Positions 1-5,386 are shown, numbered from the stretch's first letter. The stretch: DNA of 5,478 nt from an uncultured Collinsella sp. (GCA_900554455.1 USHT01000089.1:1-5478); one strand, 5' to 3'. Notes: generated by a model from the sequence alone, not told the origin. A program made the numbers and translations.

Positions 1-1
1 G

Positions 2-238
2 ATGGTCAACGACGAGGGCAAGCGCTTCATCCGCGAGGACGAGCGCCGCGACGCCCTGGACGCCGAGCGCGATGAGGCCTGGCGCTACAAATCGTGCGAG
101 CGCAAAAACCGTTACGACACGCGCGCCGAGGCCGAGGCCGTTATGGCCGACTGCGAAAACCGCGGGCGGCGTGGTTTGGCCTGCTACAAATGTGAATACT
201 GCGGCGGATGGCACCTGACGTCGCACCCTTGGAAATAG
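2..238 (+). CDS. Small Cys/His zinc-knuckle-like protein, function unknown (start uncertain, possibly 5' partial)
   Basis: The frame gives 78 residues from an ATG at the second base of the window. No upstream sequence is visible, so the start and its ribosome site cannot be tested and the true protein may begin earlier. The N-terminal 30 residues are very acidic and basic (many D, E, R). The C-terminal half holds C32, C61, C64, C67 and H71. The order C32, then C64-x2-C67-x3-H71 within 'CEYCGGWHLTS' fits a small zinc-binding knuckle. From memory, short proteins ending in a Y-x-C-x2-C-G-x-W-H-L-T motif are common conserved hypotheticals in actinobacteria and phages; they lack an agreed function, though nucleic-acid binding is a reasonable guess. 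The gene converges on rsmJ with a 48-bp gap that shows only a weak GC hairpin and no U-tract. I am fairly sure it is coding because of the motif, and unsure of its role. Confidence 0.62.
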   Translation: MVNDEGKRFIREDERRDALDAERDEAWRYKSCERKNRYDTRAEAEAVMADCENRGRRGLACYKCEYCGGWHLTSHPWK

Positions 239-286
239 GCGCCGCTTCGGCACGACACTGACGGAGCGCCAGCTATCGCGCGCAAG

Positions 287-991
287 CTACGGGCGCGGCG
301 GCACCAAAACATCGTAGCGAACGGCCTTGCCCGCAAGTTGATGGCTCGGCTTAACGCCGGCAAGCAGTGGCCCCTTCACCGGCCGTTTGATAACGACTTT
401 GCGCGGATGCACCGCAAGCGCTGCCTGGACCAGCGCCTCCTCATCGGCGCACGGCTGCTCCAAGTGATGCAGCAGCTGGAACTTCTTTTTCACCGCCGCG
501 CTCTTGGTGCGCTCGGGAAACATGGGGTCCAGGTACACCGCATCGGGAGCGGCAAGCTCGCCCCGCCCGATCAACTCAGCTGTATGGCGAAGGCCGGCAA
601 TGCTGTCCTCGCCCGCATGCAAGCGCATGCGCGCCACGGCTGTCGCAAGCGCCGGTTCATCTGCCGCGCGATCCAAAGCATCCTTGAGGAGCGCCGCGAT
701 CACGCAATCCTGCTCATACAGATCGACGGTAAAGCCCGCGGCCGCCAGCAGCAGCGAATCCTCGCCAAAGCCCGCCGTGGCATCAATCGCCCATGGTTGC
801 TCGATGCCTTTTGTGCGCGCAGCCTTTACCAACAGCTCTTGCTGCAGACGGCCCCGCTTGAGCCGCGGAAGCATGCGGGTAAAATCGGCACACAGCTCCA
901 TCGTGCCGTCGGTGAGCGTGAGACCCTCGGACTTCCCGATCAGCTCAAGCCCCGCGGCCCGAGCAACAGAAAAGGGATCGACGACGCCCAT
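287..991 (-). CDS. rsmJ: RsmJ-family 16S rRNA (guanine-N2)-methyltransferase
   Basis: This is a class I SAM-dependent methyltransferase of 234 residues. E. coli RsmJ (about 250 residues) makes m2G1516 in 16S rRNA, in the cytoplasm on the 30S subunit. Visible family marks are the SAM-binding motif I 'DATAGFGEDS' at residues 70-79, the acidic loop 'YEQD' at 92-95, the catalytic-type motif 'VYLDPMFPERTKSAAVKKK' at 152-170, and the C-terminal 'VIKRP' at 200-204 followed by a conserved 'GKAVRYDV' stretch. These match the remembered E. coli protein closely (DATAGLGRD, VYLDPMFP, VVKRP). A GTG six bases upstream is in frame, but it overlaps the AAGGAG ribosome site, so the ATG at 991 is chosen, with 5-nt spacing. 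The gene follows a 47-codon membrane-protein gene on the same strand with a 63-bp gap and no terminator, so co-transcription is likely. Family assignment is strong; the exact target base is inferred from homology. Confidence 0.88.
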   Translation of the reverse strand: MGVVDPFSVARAAGLELIGKSEGLTLTDGTMELCADFTRMLPRLKRGRLQQELLVKAARTKGIEQPWAIDATAGFGEDSLLLAAAGFTVDLYEQDCVIAALLKDALDRAADEPALATAVARMRLHAGEDSIAGLRHTAELIGRGELAAPDAVYLDPMFPERTKSAAVKKKFQLLHHLEQPCADEEALVQAALAVHPRKVVIKRPVKGPLLAGVKPSHQLAGKAVRYDVLVPPRP

Positions 992-996
992 GGGCA

Positions 997-1002
997 CTCC
1001 TT
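997..1002 (-). promoter_or_regulatory. Ribosome-binding site that sets the rsmJ start
   Basis: On the minus strand AAGGAG lies 5 nt before the ATG at 991. The alternative GTG at 997 shares its G with this site and could not use it, so the shorter protein is favoured. The 17-nt leader ending in the ATG is identical at 15 positions to that of rlmA (2771-2787). Confidence 0.75.
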
Positions 1003-1054
1003 AGCAAGCAAAACGAACACGTGAGCGCCGTTTGTGTCGGCACCCAACCGTTCG

Positions 1055-1198
1055 CTATTGTCCCACATGCGACATGGTCCACAGCATCGCAATGCAAAGC
1101 ACCGCCATCAATCCCGTGCACACGGCAGCGATCACAGAATCACCCATGCGCCTTCCCAACGACCGCGGCTCACGCACTTGCCCTGCTCCGTACATCAT
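1055..1198 (-). CDS. 47-residue single-pass membrane protein, unrecognised
   Basis: I do not recognise a family. The frame is open to 1264, but the best start is the ATG at 1198: a near-perfect AAGGAGG (1203-1209) precedes it by 4 nt, the short spacing used by other genes here. A second ATG directly follows and cannot be excluded. Residues 1-20 are polar and contain R9, R12, R16 and R17. Residues 21-40 (SVIAAVCTGLMAVLCIAMLW) form one clear hydrophobic helix, and a seven-residue tail ends in TAG. The positive-inside rule predicts a cytoplasmic N-terminus and outside C-terminus. There is no lipobox and no signal-peptidase site is obvious. The gene ends 63 bp before rsmJ on the same strand with no visible terminator, so it may lead a two-gene transcript. 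The strong ribosome site and coherent helix are the reasons for calling so short a gene. Its function is unknown. Confidence 0.6.
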   Translation of the reverse strand: MMYGAGQVREPRSLGRRMGDSVIAAVCTGLMAVLCIAMLWTMSHVGQ

Positions 1199-1202
1199 GA
1201 CT

Positions 1203-1209
1203 CCTCCTT
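1203..1209 (-). promoter_or_regulatory. Strong ribosome-binding site of the 47-residue membrane protein
   Basis: AAGGAGG on the minus strand, 4 nt before the ATG at 1198 and 7 nt before the ATG at 1195. It is the strongest Shine-Dalgarno match in the window and the main evidence that this short frame is translated and starts here rather than at 1264. Confidence 0.65.
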
Positions 1210-1427
1210 GAGACCAGCTCCTTGTTACGGCCTCATCATCGCAGCGCCGCACATGGGCTGCCATCGATTTGGCTTACGTCCAGCTTTCCTTTTTGAAAGG
1301 TTGAACCGTATAGGCAAGAGACGCTTTCAAACGCATGCATCGCCCCGTTGAACTACAATGTGCTTCACGATATGTGCCGCAACCTGGGTGCGACAGATTC
1401 TCCGCGCCCGCATCGAAAGGACCAGCT

Positions 1428-1829
1428 ATGAGCGCCGCTCGCAAGACACTCAAAATCCTTGCCCTGATTTATTTTGTTCTGGGCATCGCCAGTCTCGTCA
1501 TTGGAATCGCCGGCATCGCGACCGGCAACCTCGATTCCACGTACGGGTCGAACGCCATGCTCGCCGCGGTCGTGCTGGTCGCCAAGGGCCTTGTCGACCT
1601 TGCCGCAGGTGTTGCGGGTATCAAGGGCGCCAACAAGCCTTCGCAGGTGGATGGCGCGTTTAAGCTCGGCATCGTCGCCACGGCAGCCACGCTCTTCCAG
1701 GCCGCGCTCACGCTTCCCGCGCTCGGCGGCAGCTCCGTCAATATCGTCGCCTTTGTCATCGTGGTGTACGACCTGTTCTTTGTTCAGCAGGCGCACGCCG
1801 TTAAGGCCGAGAACAAGGACCGCCTGTAA
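1428..1829 (+). CDS. Four-helix integral membrane protein, function unknown
   Basis: The protein has 133 residues and I do not recognise a named family. The start is the ATG at 1428, preceded by AAAGGA (1416-1421) at 6-nt spacing. The frame is open further upstream, but the extra residues are Cys- and Pro-rich and look non-coding. Four hydrophobic segments are visible at about residues 9-31, 43-66, 78-99 and 102-120. The short cytoplasmic-type N-terminus carries R5 and K6, and the tail is charged (KAENKDRL). A loop 'GIKGANKPSQVDGAFK' at 64-79 joins helices 2 and 3; from memory, small four-helix proteins with a G-I-x-x-A/G-N-x-P-S loop are common uncharacterised proteins in Coriobacteriia. No catalytic or metal-binding residues stand out. 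It stands alone as a transcription unit, closed by the hairpin terminator just downstream, and converges on rlmA. Confidence 0.8.
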   Translation: MSAARKTLKILALIYFVLGIASLVIGIAGIATGNLDSTYGSNAMLAAVVLVAKGLVDLAAGVAGIKGANKPSQVDGAFKLGIVATAATLFQAALTLPALGGSSVNIVAFVIVVYDLFFVQQAHAVKAENKDRL

Positions 1830-1867
1830 GCGCTCGCTTCTCATAAGCTCTGCAGCCAAGCAACTAA

Positions 1868-1903
1868 AAAGGGCCGATCGCGCATCTCCGCGGTCGGCCC
1901 TTT
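1868..1903. terminator. Bidirectional intrinsic terminator between the four-helix protein gene and rlmA
   Basis: The arms 1868-1882 and 1889-1903 form a 15-bp stem with one T-G wobble (1878/1893) and a 6-nt CATCTC loop. The GC-rich core is GGGCCGA/TCGGCCC, closed by AAA/TTT pairs. Read on the plus strand, the stem ends in CCCTTTACGTTT, a modest U-tract 39 bp after the stop at 1829. Read on the minus strand it ends in CCCTTTTTAG, a better U-tract 55 bp past the rlmA stop. It therefore suits both converging genes, and rlmA slightly better. Confidence 0.85.
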
Positions 1904-1931
1904 ACGTTTGCCCAGACAAAACCTACCAAAA

Positions 1932-1959
1932 CAAACCTGTCCCTTTTTGGCAGGTTGTT
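1932..1959. repeat. Imperfect inverted repeat with a GTCCC core, abutting the rlmA stop
   Basis: AACCTG (1934-1939) pairs with CAGGTT (1951-1956); CC (1941-1942) can pair with GG (1949-1950) past a bulged T, leaving a short T-rich loop. With one bulged A on the left, AAC/GTT can extend the stem outwards. The right arm overlaps the rlmA stop codon (1958-1960). On the minus strand the hairpin is followed by TGTTTTGG, so it could act as a weak first terminator for rlmA. It could instead be a dispersed intergenic repeat; the GTCCC string also occurs in the larger palindrome at 2830-2887. One window cannot decide between these. Confidence 0.45.
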
Positions 1960-2773
1960 AGCTGTGGCAGTACTCAGCGATGATGAAGTCGATGTCGGTT
2001 TGAAGGGTGTCCAAGTTTGCCAGGCGCTCTTTATCGGCAGGGCGCGTGCGGTAGTAGTACGGCGTCATCTGGAACACCGCCTCGATGTCGGCCTGGGTTT
2101 GGAGCGTAATGTTCGCAGACACCCGCCGCGTTCCGACCAACTCGAGTTCGGTGGTCTGCGGCAGCTTCTCGTCATTAAGATATGGCGTGTCGTAGAGCAC
2201 TTCCTTAAGCCCAAACAGGTGACGGGCACCCGGCACCACGGTATAGAGTGAGCCCTCTGGCGCCAGTACGCGGGCAAACTCACGCTCGTTAAAGGGAGCA
2301 AAGAGCTCGGTCACCATATCGAAGGCGCCATCGGCCACGGGGATGTCCTTCATGTTGGCCACGAAGTAGGTCGCATCGCCGCGCTTGGCGGCCAGGCGCA
2401 CCATTTCTTTGCCCAAATCAAACCCGTAAGCGTCCACGCCCGGCACCGCGCCCATGGCGCTGGTGTAGTAGCCCTCGCCACAGCAAATATCGAGCAACGT
2501 CATGGGACAGTTCGTAGACGCGGCACGTCCAGACACCCGCTCGCGCACCAGCTCAACCATCGCATCGCGCAACGGCGCATAGTAGCCGCGGTTCAGAAAG
2601 TCACGTCGGCTGCGCGCCTGCGACTTGGGATCGCCCATGGAATCGCCGCTCTTGGACGAGCGTAGGAGGTATAGATAGCCCTCGCGCGCACGGTCAAACC
2701 GGTGTCCGCCCGCGCATGCAGCACCGCGCTCATTGTCCGCCAACGGCTCATGGCAAACGGGACACAACAACAT
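1958..2773 (-). CDS. rlmA: RlmA-family 23S rRNA (guanine-N1)-methyltransferase
   Basis: This 271-residue protein matches the RlmA/RrmA/TlrB family along its length (E. coli RlmA is 269). Family members methylate N1 of G745 (Gram-negative RlmA-I) or G748 (Gram-positive RlmA-II, TlrB) in helix 35 of 23S rRNA, near the macrolide exit-tunnel site. The N-terminal zinc finger is C4-x2-C7-x12-C20-x3-H24, followed by the family signature 'FDRAREGYLYLL' at 26-37. SAM motif I is 'LDICCGEGYY' at 94-103, in which Cys97 occupies the usual first glycine. Later marks are 'FAPFNEREFARVLAPEG' at 158-174, 'PGARHLFGLKEVLYD' at 181-195 and 'FQMTPYYYRTRP' at 234-245. The ATG at 2773 has TAAGGAG 5 nt upstream. A Gram-positive host would favour the G748 type, but that is inference. 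The gene is single, convergent with the four-helix protein gene and divergent from the MATE gene. Confidence 0.93.
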   Translation of the reverse strand: MLLCPVCHEPLADNERGAACAGGHRFDRAREGYLYLLRSSKSGDSMGDPKSQARSRRDFLNRGYYAPLRDAMVELVRERVSGRAASTNCPMTLLDICCGEGYYTSAMGAVPGVDAYGFDLGKEMVRLAAKRGDATYFVANMKDIPVADGAFDMVTELFAPFNEREFARVLAPEGSLYTVVPGARHLFGLKEVLYDTPYLNDEKLPQTTELELVGTRRVSANITLQTQADIEAVFQMTPYYYRTRPADKERLANLDTLQTDIDFIIAEYCHS

Positions 2774-2808
2774 GGCAACTCCTTAGCGCGAACAACACAA
2801 CGCCCACC

Positions 2809-2837
2809 ATTGTCGCACGCCTTCCCCACCTAGTCAT
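2809..2837 (-). promoter_or_regulatory. Candidate rlmA promoter whose -35 lies in the palindrome
   Basis: On the minus strand ATGACT (2832-2837) and GACAAT (2809-2814) each match the sigma-70 consensus at 4 of 6 positions, with 17-bp spacing. Transcription would begin near 2802, giving a leader of about 28 nt before the ATG at 2773. The -35 hexamer falls inside the left end of the 58-bp palindrome. The match is modest and read by eye only. Confidence 0.3.
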
Positions 2838-2887
2838 TGGGGACGTTCTTAAATGACTAGTCGTTTAAGAACGTCCCCAATGACTAG
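2830..2887. repeat. 58-bp near-perfect palindrome in the divergent rlmA/MATE gap
   Basis: The arms 2830-2858 and 2859-2887 are complementary at 28 of 29 positions; the exception is a T-G wobble at 2854/2863. The structure reads CTAGTCATT, then GGGGACGTTCTTAAA, a central TGACTAGTCG, then TTTAAGAACGTCCCC and AATGACTAG. CTAG, a tetranucleotide usually scarce in bacteria, occurs at both ends and at the exact centre. A 12-bp direct repeat, AATGACTAGTCG, sits at 2852-2863 and 2879-2890. Neither flank has a U-tract, and a divergent promoter gap is a poor place for a terminator, so an intrinsic terminator is unlikely. It resembles REP-like or MITE-like intergenic elements. A regulatory binding site is possible but would be unusually long. 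Confidence 0.85.
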
Positions 2888-2951
2888 TCGATTAGGAGTA
2901 TCATCGTCTGCGCAAATAAGCACGAAATAGCATGTTAGAGATTGAGAGCGT

Positions 2952-4334
2952 ATGGCTGATACCGCATCTAAGCACATTGACATGACCACCGGCTCGCTGT
3001 GGCGCAATATTCCCCTGTTCGCCTTCCCCGTGGCCGCCACGAGCATCTTGGAGCAGCTATCGAACCTCATCGCCACGGTCATCATCGGTAACTTCTCGGG
3101 CGACCAGGGAACCCTCGCCATGGCGGCGGTCGGCTCCAATGTTCCGCTTACCAGTCTTATGCTCAACCTGTTTATTGGCATATCACTTGGCTCCAACGTG
3201 GTCATCGCCAACGCTATCGGCCGCAACGATCAGAACATGGTCAAACGCGCCGTCCATACCTCGATTTTAATGGCGCTCGTGGGCTTTGTCGTCATCGCTC
3301 TGGGCGAGATCTTTGCCGAGCCCATGCTCGCCGCGCTCAACGTTCCCGCCGAAACCATGCCGCTCGCTTCGCTCTACCTACGCGTCTTTTTGCTGAGCAT
3401 GCCCTCGATTTTGCTCTACAACTTTGAGGCCGCGATCTTCCGCTCCGTCGGAATCACCCGCATGCCGCTGCAGGCGCTTGCCGTGTCCACCGTCCTCAAC
3501 ATTGGCCTGGACCTCATCTTTGTCCCCATACTCCACTGGGGCGTCGCGGGCGTCGCCATCGCCACCGCCATCGCCTACACCGTCAGCGCCGCTACGCTTT
3601 TTATCCGCCTGCTCAAGACCGACTCCGTCGTCCGCGTCACCCCACGCGACTTGGCTATCGACCCCGTCGCCCTCAAGCGCATCGTCAAGATCGGCCTGCC
3701 CGCCGGCATCCAAAGCGCCGTCTTTGCCGTCGCCAACATCATCATCCAGTCCGCCATCAACAGCCTGGGCACCGAGGTCATGGCAGCCTCGAGCGCCGCC
3801 ATGAGCCTGGAGTACGTGTGCTACAACCTGCTCAACAGCTTTAGCCAGGCGTGCACCACCTTTGTGGGACAAAATCACGGTGCTCGCCAGATCGACCGCT
3901 GCACCAAGACGCTCAAGGTCTGCCTGGTCGAAGGCGGCATCGTTGCACTCACCACGATTATCGTTATTGTCGGCCTGGGGCGCGAGATCTTGTCGCTGTT
4001 CAACAGCGATCCCAACATCGTCTCGATCGGCTATATCCGCGTGTGCTCGATCTTTCCGGCGTACGCCTTTAGCATGTTCTACGAAAACATGTCAGGCTAC
4101 CTGCGCGGCTTTGGTATCTCGCTCACGCCCGCCCTCATCACCATGATCTGCGTTTGCGGCATCCGCTTCTATTGGGTGTTCTGCGTGTTCCCGCACTTCC
4201 GCACCTTTGCGAACATCATGATCGTCTACCCCATCAGCCTGGGCACCACGGCGTTCTTTATGGTCGTAGCGGTATTGCTCTGCCACCCGGCACGCACCTA
4301 TCGCGCCACCCAAGCCAAAGCGACAGCCCGCTAA
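2952..4334 (+). CDS. MATE-family multidrug/cation efflux protein
   Basis: The protein has 460 residues, the normal length for the MATE family of Na+- or H+-coupled antiporters with twelve membrane helices in two six-helix lobes. The start region 'MTTGSLWRNIPLFAFPVA' (11-28) is the typical MATE opening leading into helix 1. Other marks are 'VLNIGLDLIFVP' at 181-192 (end of the N-lobe), 'GLPAGIQSAVFAVANIII' at 248-265 (start of the C-lobe, mirroring helix 1), 'FVGQNHGAR' at 304-312 and 'RGFGISLTP' at 385-393. The usual linker between lobes is visible at about 222-245. The ATG at 2952 has only a weak GAGAG ribosome site 3 nt away; the next Met (codon 11) has none. No regulator lies beside it on the same strand. 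It probably exports cationic or drug-like compounds, but the substrate cannot be read from sequence. The gene is intact, with no frameshift. Confidence 0.95.
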   Translation: MADTASKHIDMTTGSLWRNIPLFAFPVAATSILEQLSNLIATVIIGNFSGDQGTLAMAAVGSNVPLTSLMLNLFIGISLGSNVVIANAIGRNDQNMVKRAVHTSILMALVGFVVIALGEIFAEPMLAALNVPAETMPLASLYLRVFLLSMPSILLYNFEAAIFRSVGITRMPLQALAVSTVLNIGLDLIFVPILHWGVAGVAIATAIAYTVSAATLFIRLLKTDSVVRVTPRDLAIDPVALKRIVKIGLPAGIQSAVFAVANIIIQSAINSLGTEVMAASSAAMSLEYVCYNLLNSFSQACTTFVGQNHGARQIDRCTKTLKVCLVEGGIVALTTIIVIVGLGREILSLFNSDPNIVSIGYIRVCSIFPAYAFSMFYENMSGYLRGFGISLTPALITMICVCGIRFYWVFCVFPHFRTFANIMIVYPISLGTTAFFMVVAVLLCHPARTYRATQAKATAR

Positions 4335-4361
4335 ACACCGCACTCAACGCCACGCCAGTCA

Positions 4362-5228
4362 TTAATTGACAATATGTGAGCTCATATAGTCGATAAAGCG
4401 CCTCGTGGCGATAGGCATGGTGTCCCAGCTGCGCCAGGCGGCCACCACGTCGCGCGAGGGGGCATGCACGATGGGCCGCACACGAATATCGGCTCGCATG
4501 CCCTCCACAGTACGACGGTAGAGCATGCTCACGCCTAGGCCCTCCTCCACCATCGCCATGATGGTGTAGTCGTCGGTCACCTCACTCGTCACGTGCGGCG
4601 ACAGCCCATGCGCTGCGAATGCATCGAGCACCAGGCTCTGTTCGCCCTCATCCAGCAGCACAAACGGCTCGGACGCCAGGTCGGCGAGCGTCACCTTTTC
4701 CTTTTCCGTCAGCGGATGCGCGGCCGGCAACAATGCCACCAACTCGTCGTGATAGACGACGCGCTTCTCGAGCCCAGCGGTAAATCCGCGTGCCGTAAAA
4801 CAAAAATCAACCACGCCATCGTGCACCCATTGAGCGTTGCGCGTGTAATCGCCCTGCTTGAGGGTAAAGTGCACGCCCGGATGCAGGGCCCCAAAGTCGC
4901 GGATCACACGTGGCAACACGGTTCGACTCACGTTGGTAAACGTCGCGATACGAATATCAGTCGAAGAGAGCCCCAGCAGCTCCTGGCGCTTGCCCTCAAG
5001 CTCGGCCTCGGCAGTTACGATCTGTCGCAGGTACGGCAAATACTGCTTGCCGTCGCGCGTAAGCGAAACGCCCTGCCTTCCACGCTCGATAAGCGTGGTG
5101 CCCAGCTCGCGCTCGAGCGCCTTGACGGCCTGGCTCACCGCGCTTTGCGTATAGCCCAGCTCGTCCGCCGCACGTTTCAGGCTGCCGCAATCGACCACCA
5201 TACAAACAATCTGATACCGCGATGCCAT
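4362..5228 (-). CDS. LysR-family transcriptional regulator, divergent from an EamA transporter
   Basis: The protein has 288 residues, typical for LysR regulators. The N-terminal winged helix-turn-helix spans about 4-62, with the core 'GSLKRAADELGYTQSAVSQ' at 15-33 and the linker helix 'ALERELGTTLIERG' at 37-50. A two-lobed effector-binding domain runs from about 92 to 284, with 'HPLTEKEKVTLADLASEPFV' at 171-190 and 'MVEEGLGVSMLY' at 226-237 in usual places. The frame is open 18 codons further upstream, but GGAGG (5233-5237) sits 4 nt before the ATG at 5228 and the family's N-terminus fits that start. The neighbouring EamA transporter gene is read divergently across a 158-bp gap, the classical arrangement in which a LysR protein controls its neighbour and itself. 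The effector is unknown. The gene converges on the MATE gene across 27 bp with no clear terminator. Confidence 0.94.
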   Translation of the reverse strand: MASRYQIVCMVVDCGSLKRAADELGYTQSAVSQAVKALERELGTTLIERGRQGVSLTRDGKQYLPYLRQIVTAEAELEGKRQELLGLSSTDIRIATFTNVSRTVLPRVIRDFGALHPGVHFTLKQGDYTRNAQWVHDGVVDFCFTARGFTAGLEKRVVYHDELVALLPAAHPLTEKEKVTLADLASEPFVLLDEGEQSLVLDAFAAHGLSPHVTSEVTDDYTIMAMVEEGLGVSMLYRRTVEGMRADIRVRPIVHAPSRDVVAAWRSWDTMPIATRRFIDYMSSHIVN

Positions 5229-5283
5229 CGTGCCTCCACATCGATGTAGCTGTAAAACGTTTTGCCAGGGCTTTTCGCACATA

Positions 5284-5310
5284 CTTCAGAATTTCTTAAT
5301 CATACTGAAG
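5284..5310. promoter_or_regulatory. Candidate LysR operator in the divergent gap
   Basis: CTTCAG (5284-5289) and CTGAAG (5305-5310) are perfect inverted arms 15 bp apart. Inside, TTC-N11-GAA (5293-5309) fits the loose T-N11-A pattern of LysR boxes. The centre at 5297 is about 59 bp before the predicted EamA transcription start, close to the usual LysR activator position. A minus-strand TATGAT (5299-5304), a good -10 for the regulator gene though without a good -35, lies inside the site, which would allow autorepression. It is inferred from pattern and position only. Confidence 0.4.
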
Positions 5311-5320
5311 ACACATTCGC

Positions 5321-5349
5321 TTTACTACATCAACATCTGGGAGCAGAAT
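5321..5349 (+). promoter_or_regulatory. Candidate promoter of the EamA transporter gene
   Basis: TTTACT (5321-5326) and CAGAAT (5344-5349) each match 4 of 6 sigma-70 consensus positions with exact 17-bp spacing. The start of transcription would fall near 5356, about 31 nt before the ATG. A weak promoter just downstream of a LysR-type inverted repeat fits activator dependence. Read by eye. Confidence 0.33.
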
Positions 5350-5386
5350 CCTTTTTGCGTAACCGTTCTGTAACAAAAGGAGTCCC

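Noticed and set aside
238..270. GC-rich hairpins between the zinc-knuckle gene and rsmJ (GGCGC/GCGCC, GCCG/CGGC)
   Set aside because: Stems of 4-5 bp, mutually exclusive, with no U-tract on either side; not enough for a terminator call.
338..1024. 228-codon plus-strand open frame opposite rsmJ
   Set aside because: The minus-strand frame encodes clear RsmJ motifs; the plus frame is His/Arg/Gln-rich with no coherent domain and no ribosome site, as expected of an antisense shadow in GC-rich DNA.
1288..1300. Small hairpin CCTTT-TTG-AAAGG
   Set aside because: Five-base arms with a 3-nt loop in an A/T-rich stretch are easily due to chance, and there is no U-tract or clear role.
1348..1376. Possible promoter for the four-helix protein gene (TTGAAC-N17-TATGTG, or TACAAT at 1354-1359)
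   Set aside because: TTGAAC/TATGTG matches only 4 and 3 of 6 positions, and the better -10 TACAAT has no acceptable -35 at 16-18 bp, so neither was called.
1365..1859. 164-codon minus-strand open frame opposite the four-helix protein gene
   Set aside because: The composition is charged and low in structure, the opposite strand has coherent membrane helices with a ribosome site, and the frame runs into the terminator region.
2830..2887. Reading the long palindrome as an intrinsic terminator
   Set aside because: No T-run follows it on either strand, and it lies between two diverging genes where no transcript should need to end.
3378..3878. 166-codon minus-strand open frame inside the MATE gene
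   Set aside because: Extremely Gly/Asp-rich composition typical of the complement of a GC-rich membrane-protein gene.
4593..5249. 218-codon plus-strand open frame opposite the LysR gene
   Set aside because: It mirrors the codon structure of a convincing LysR gene, has no ribosome site and no recognisable domain.
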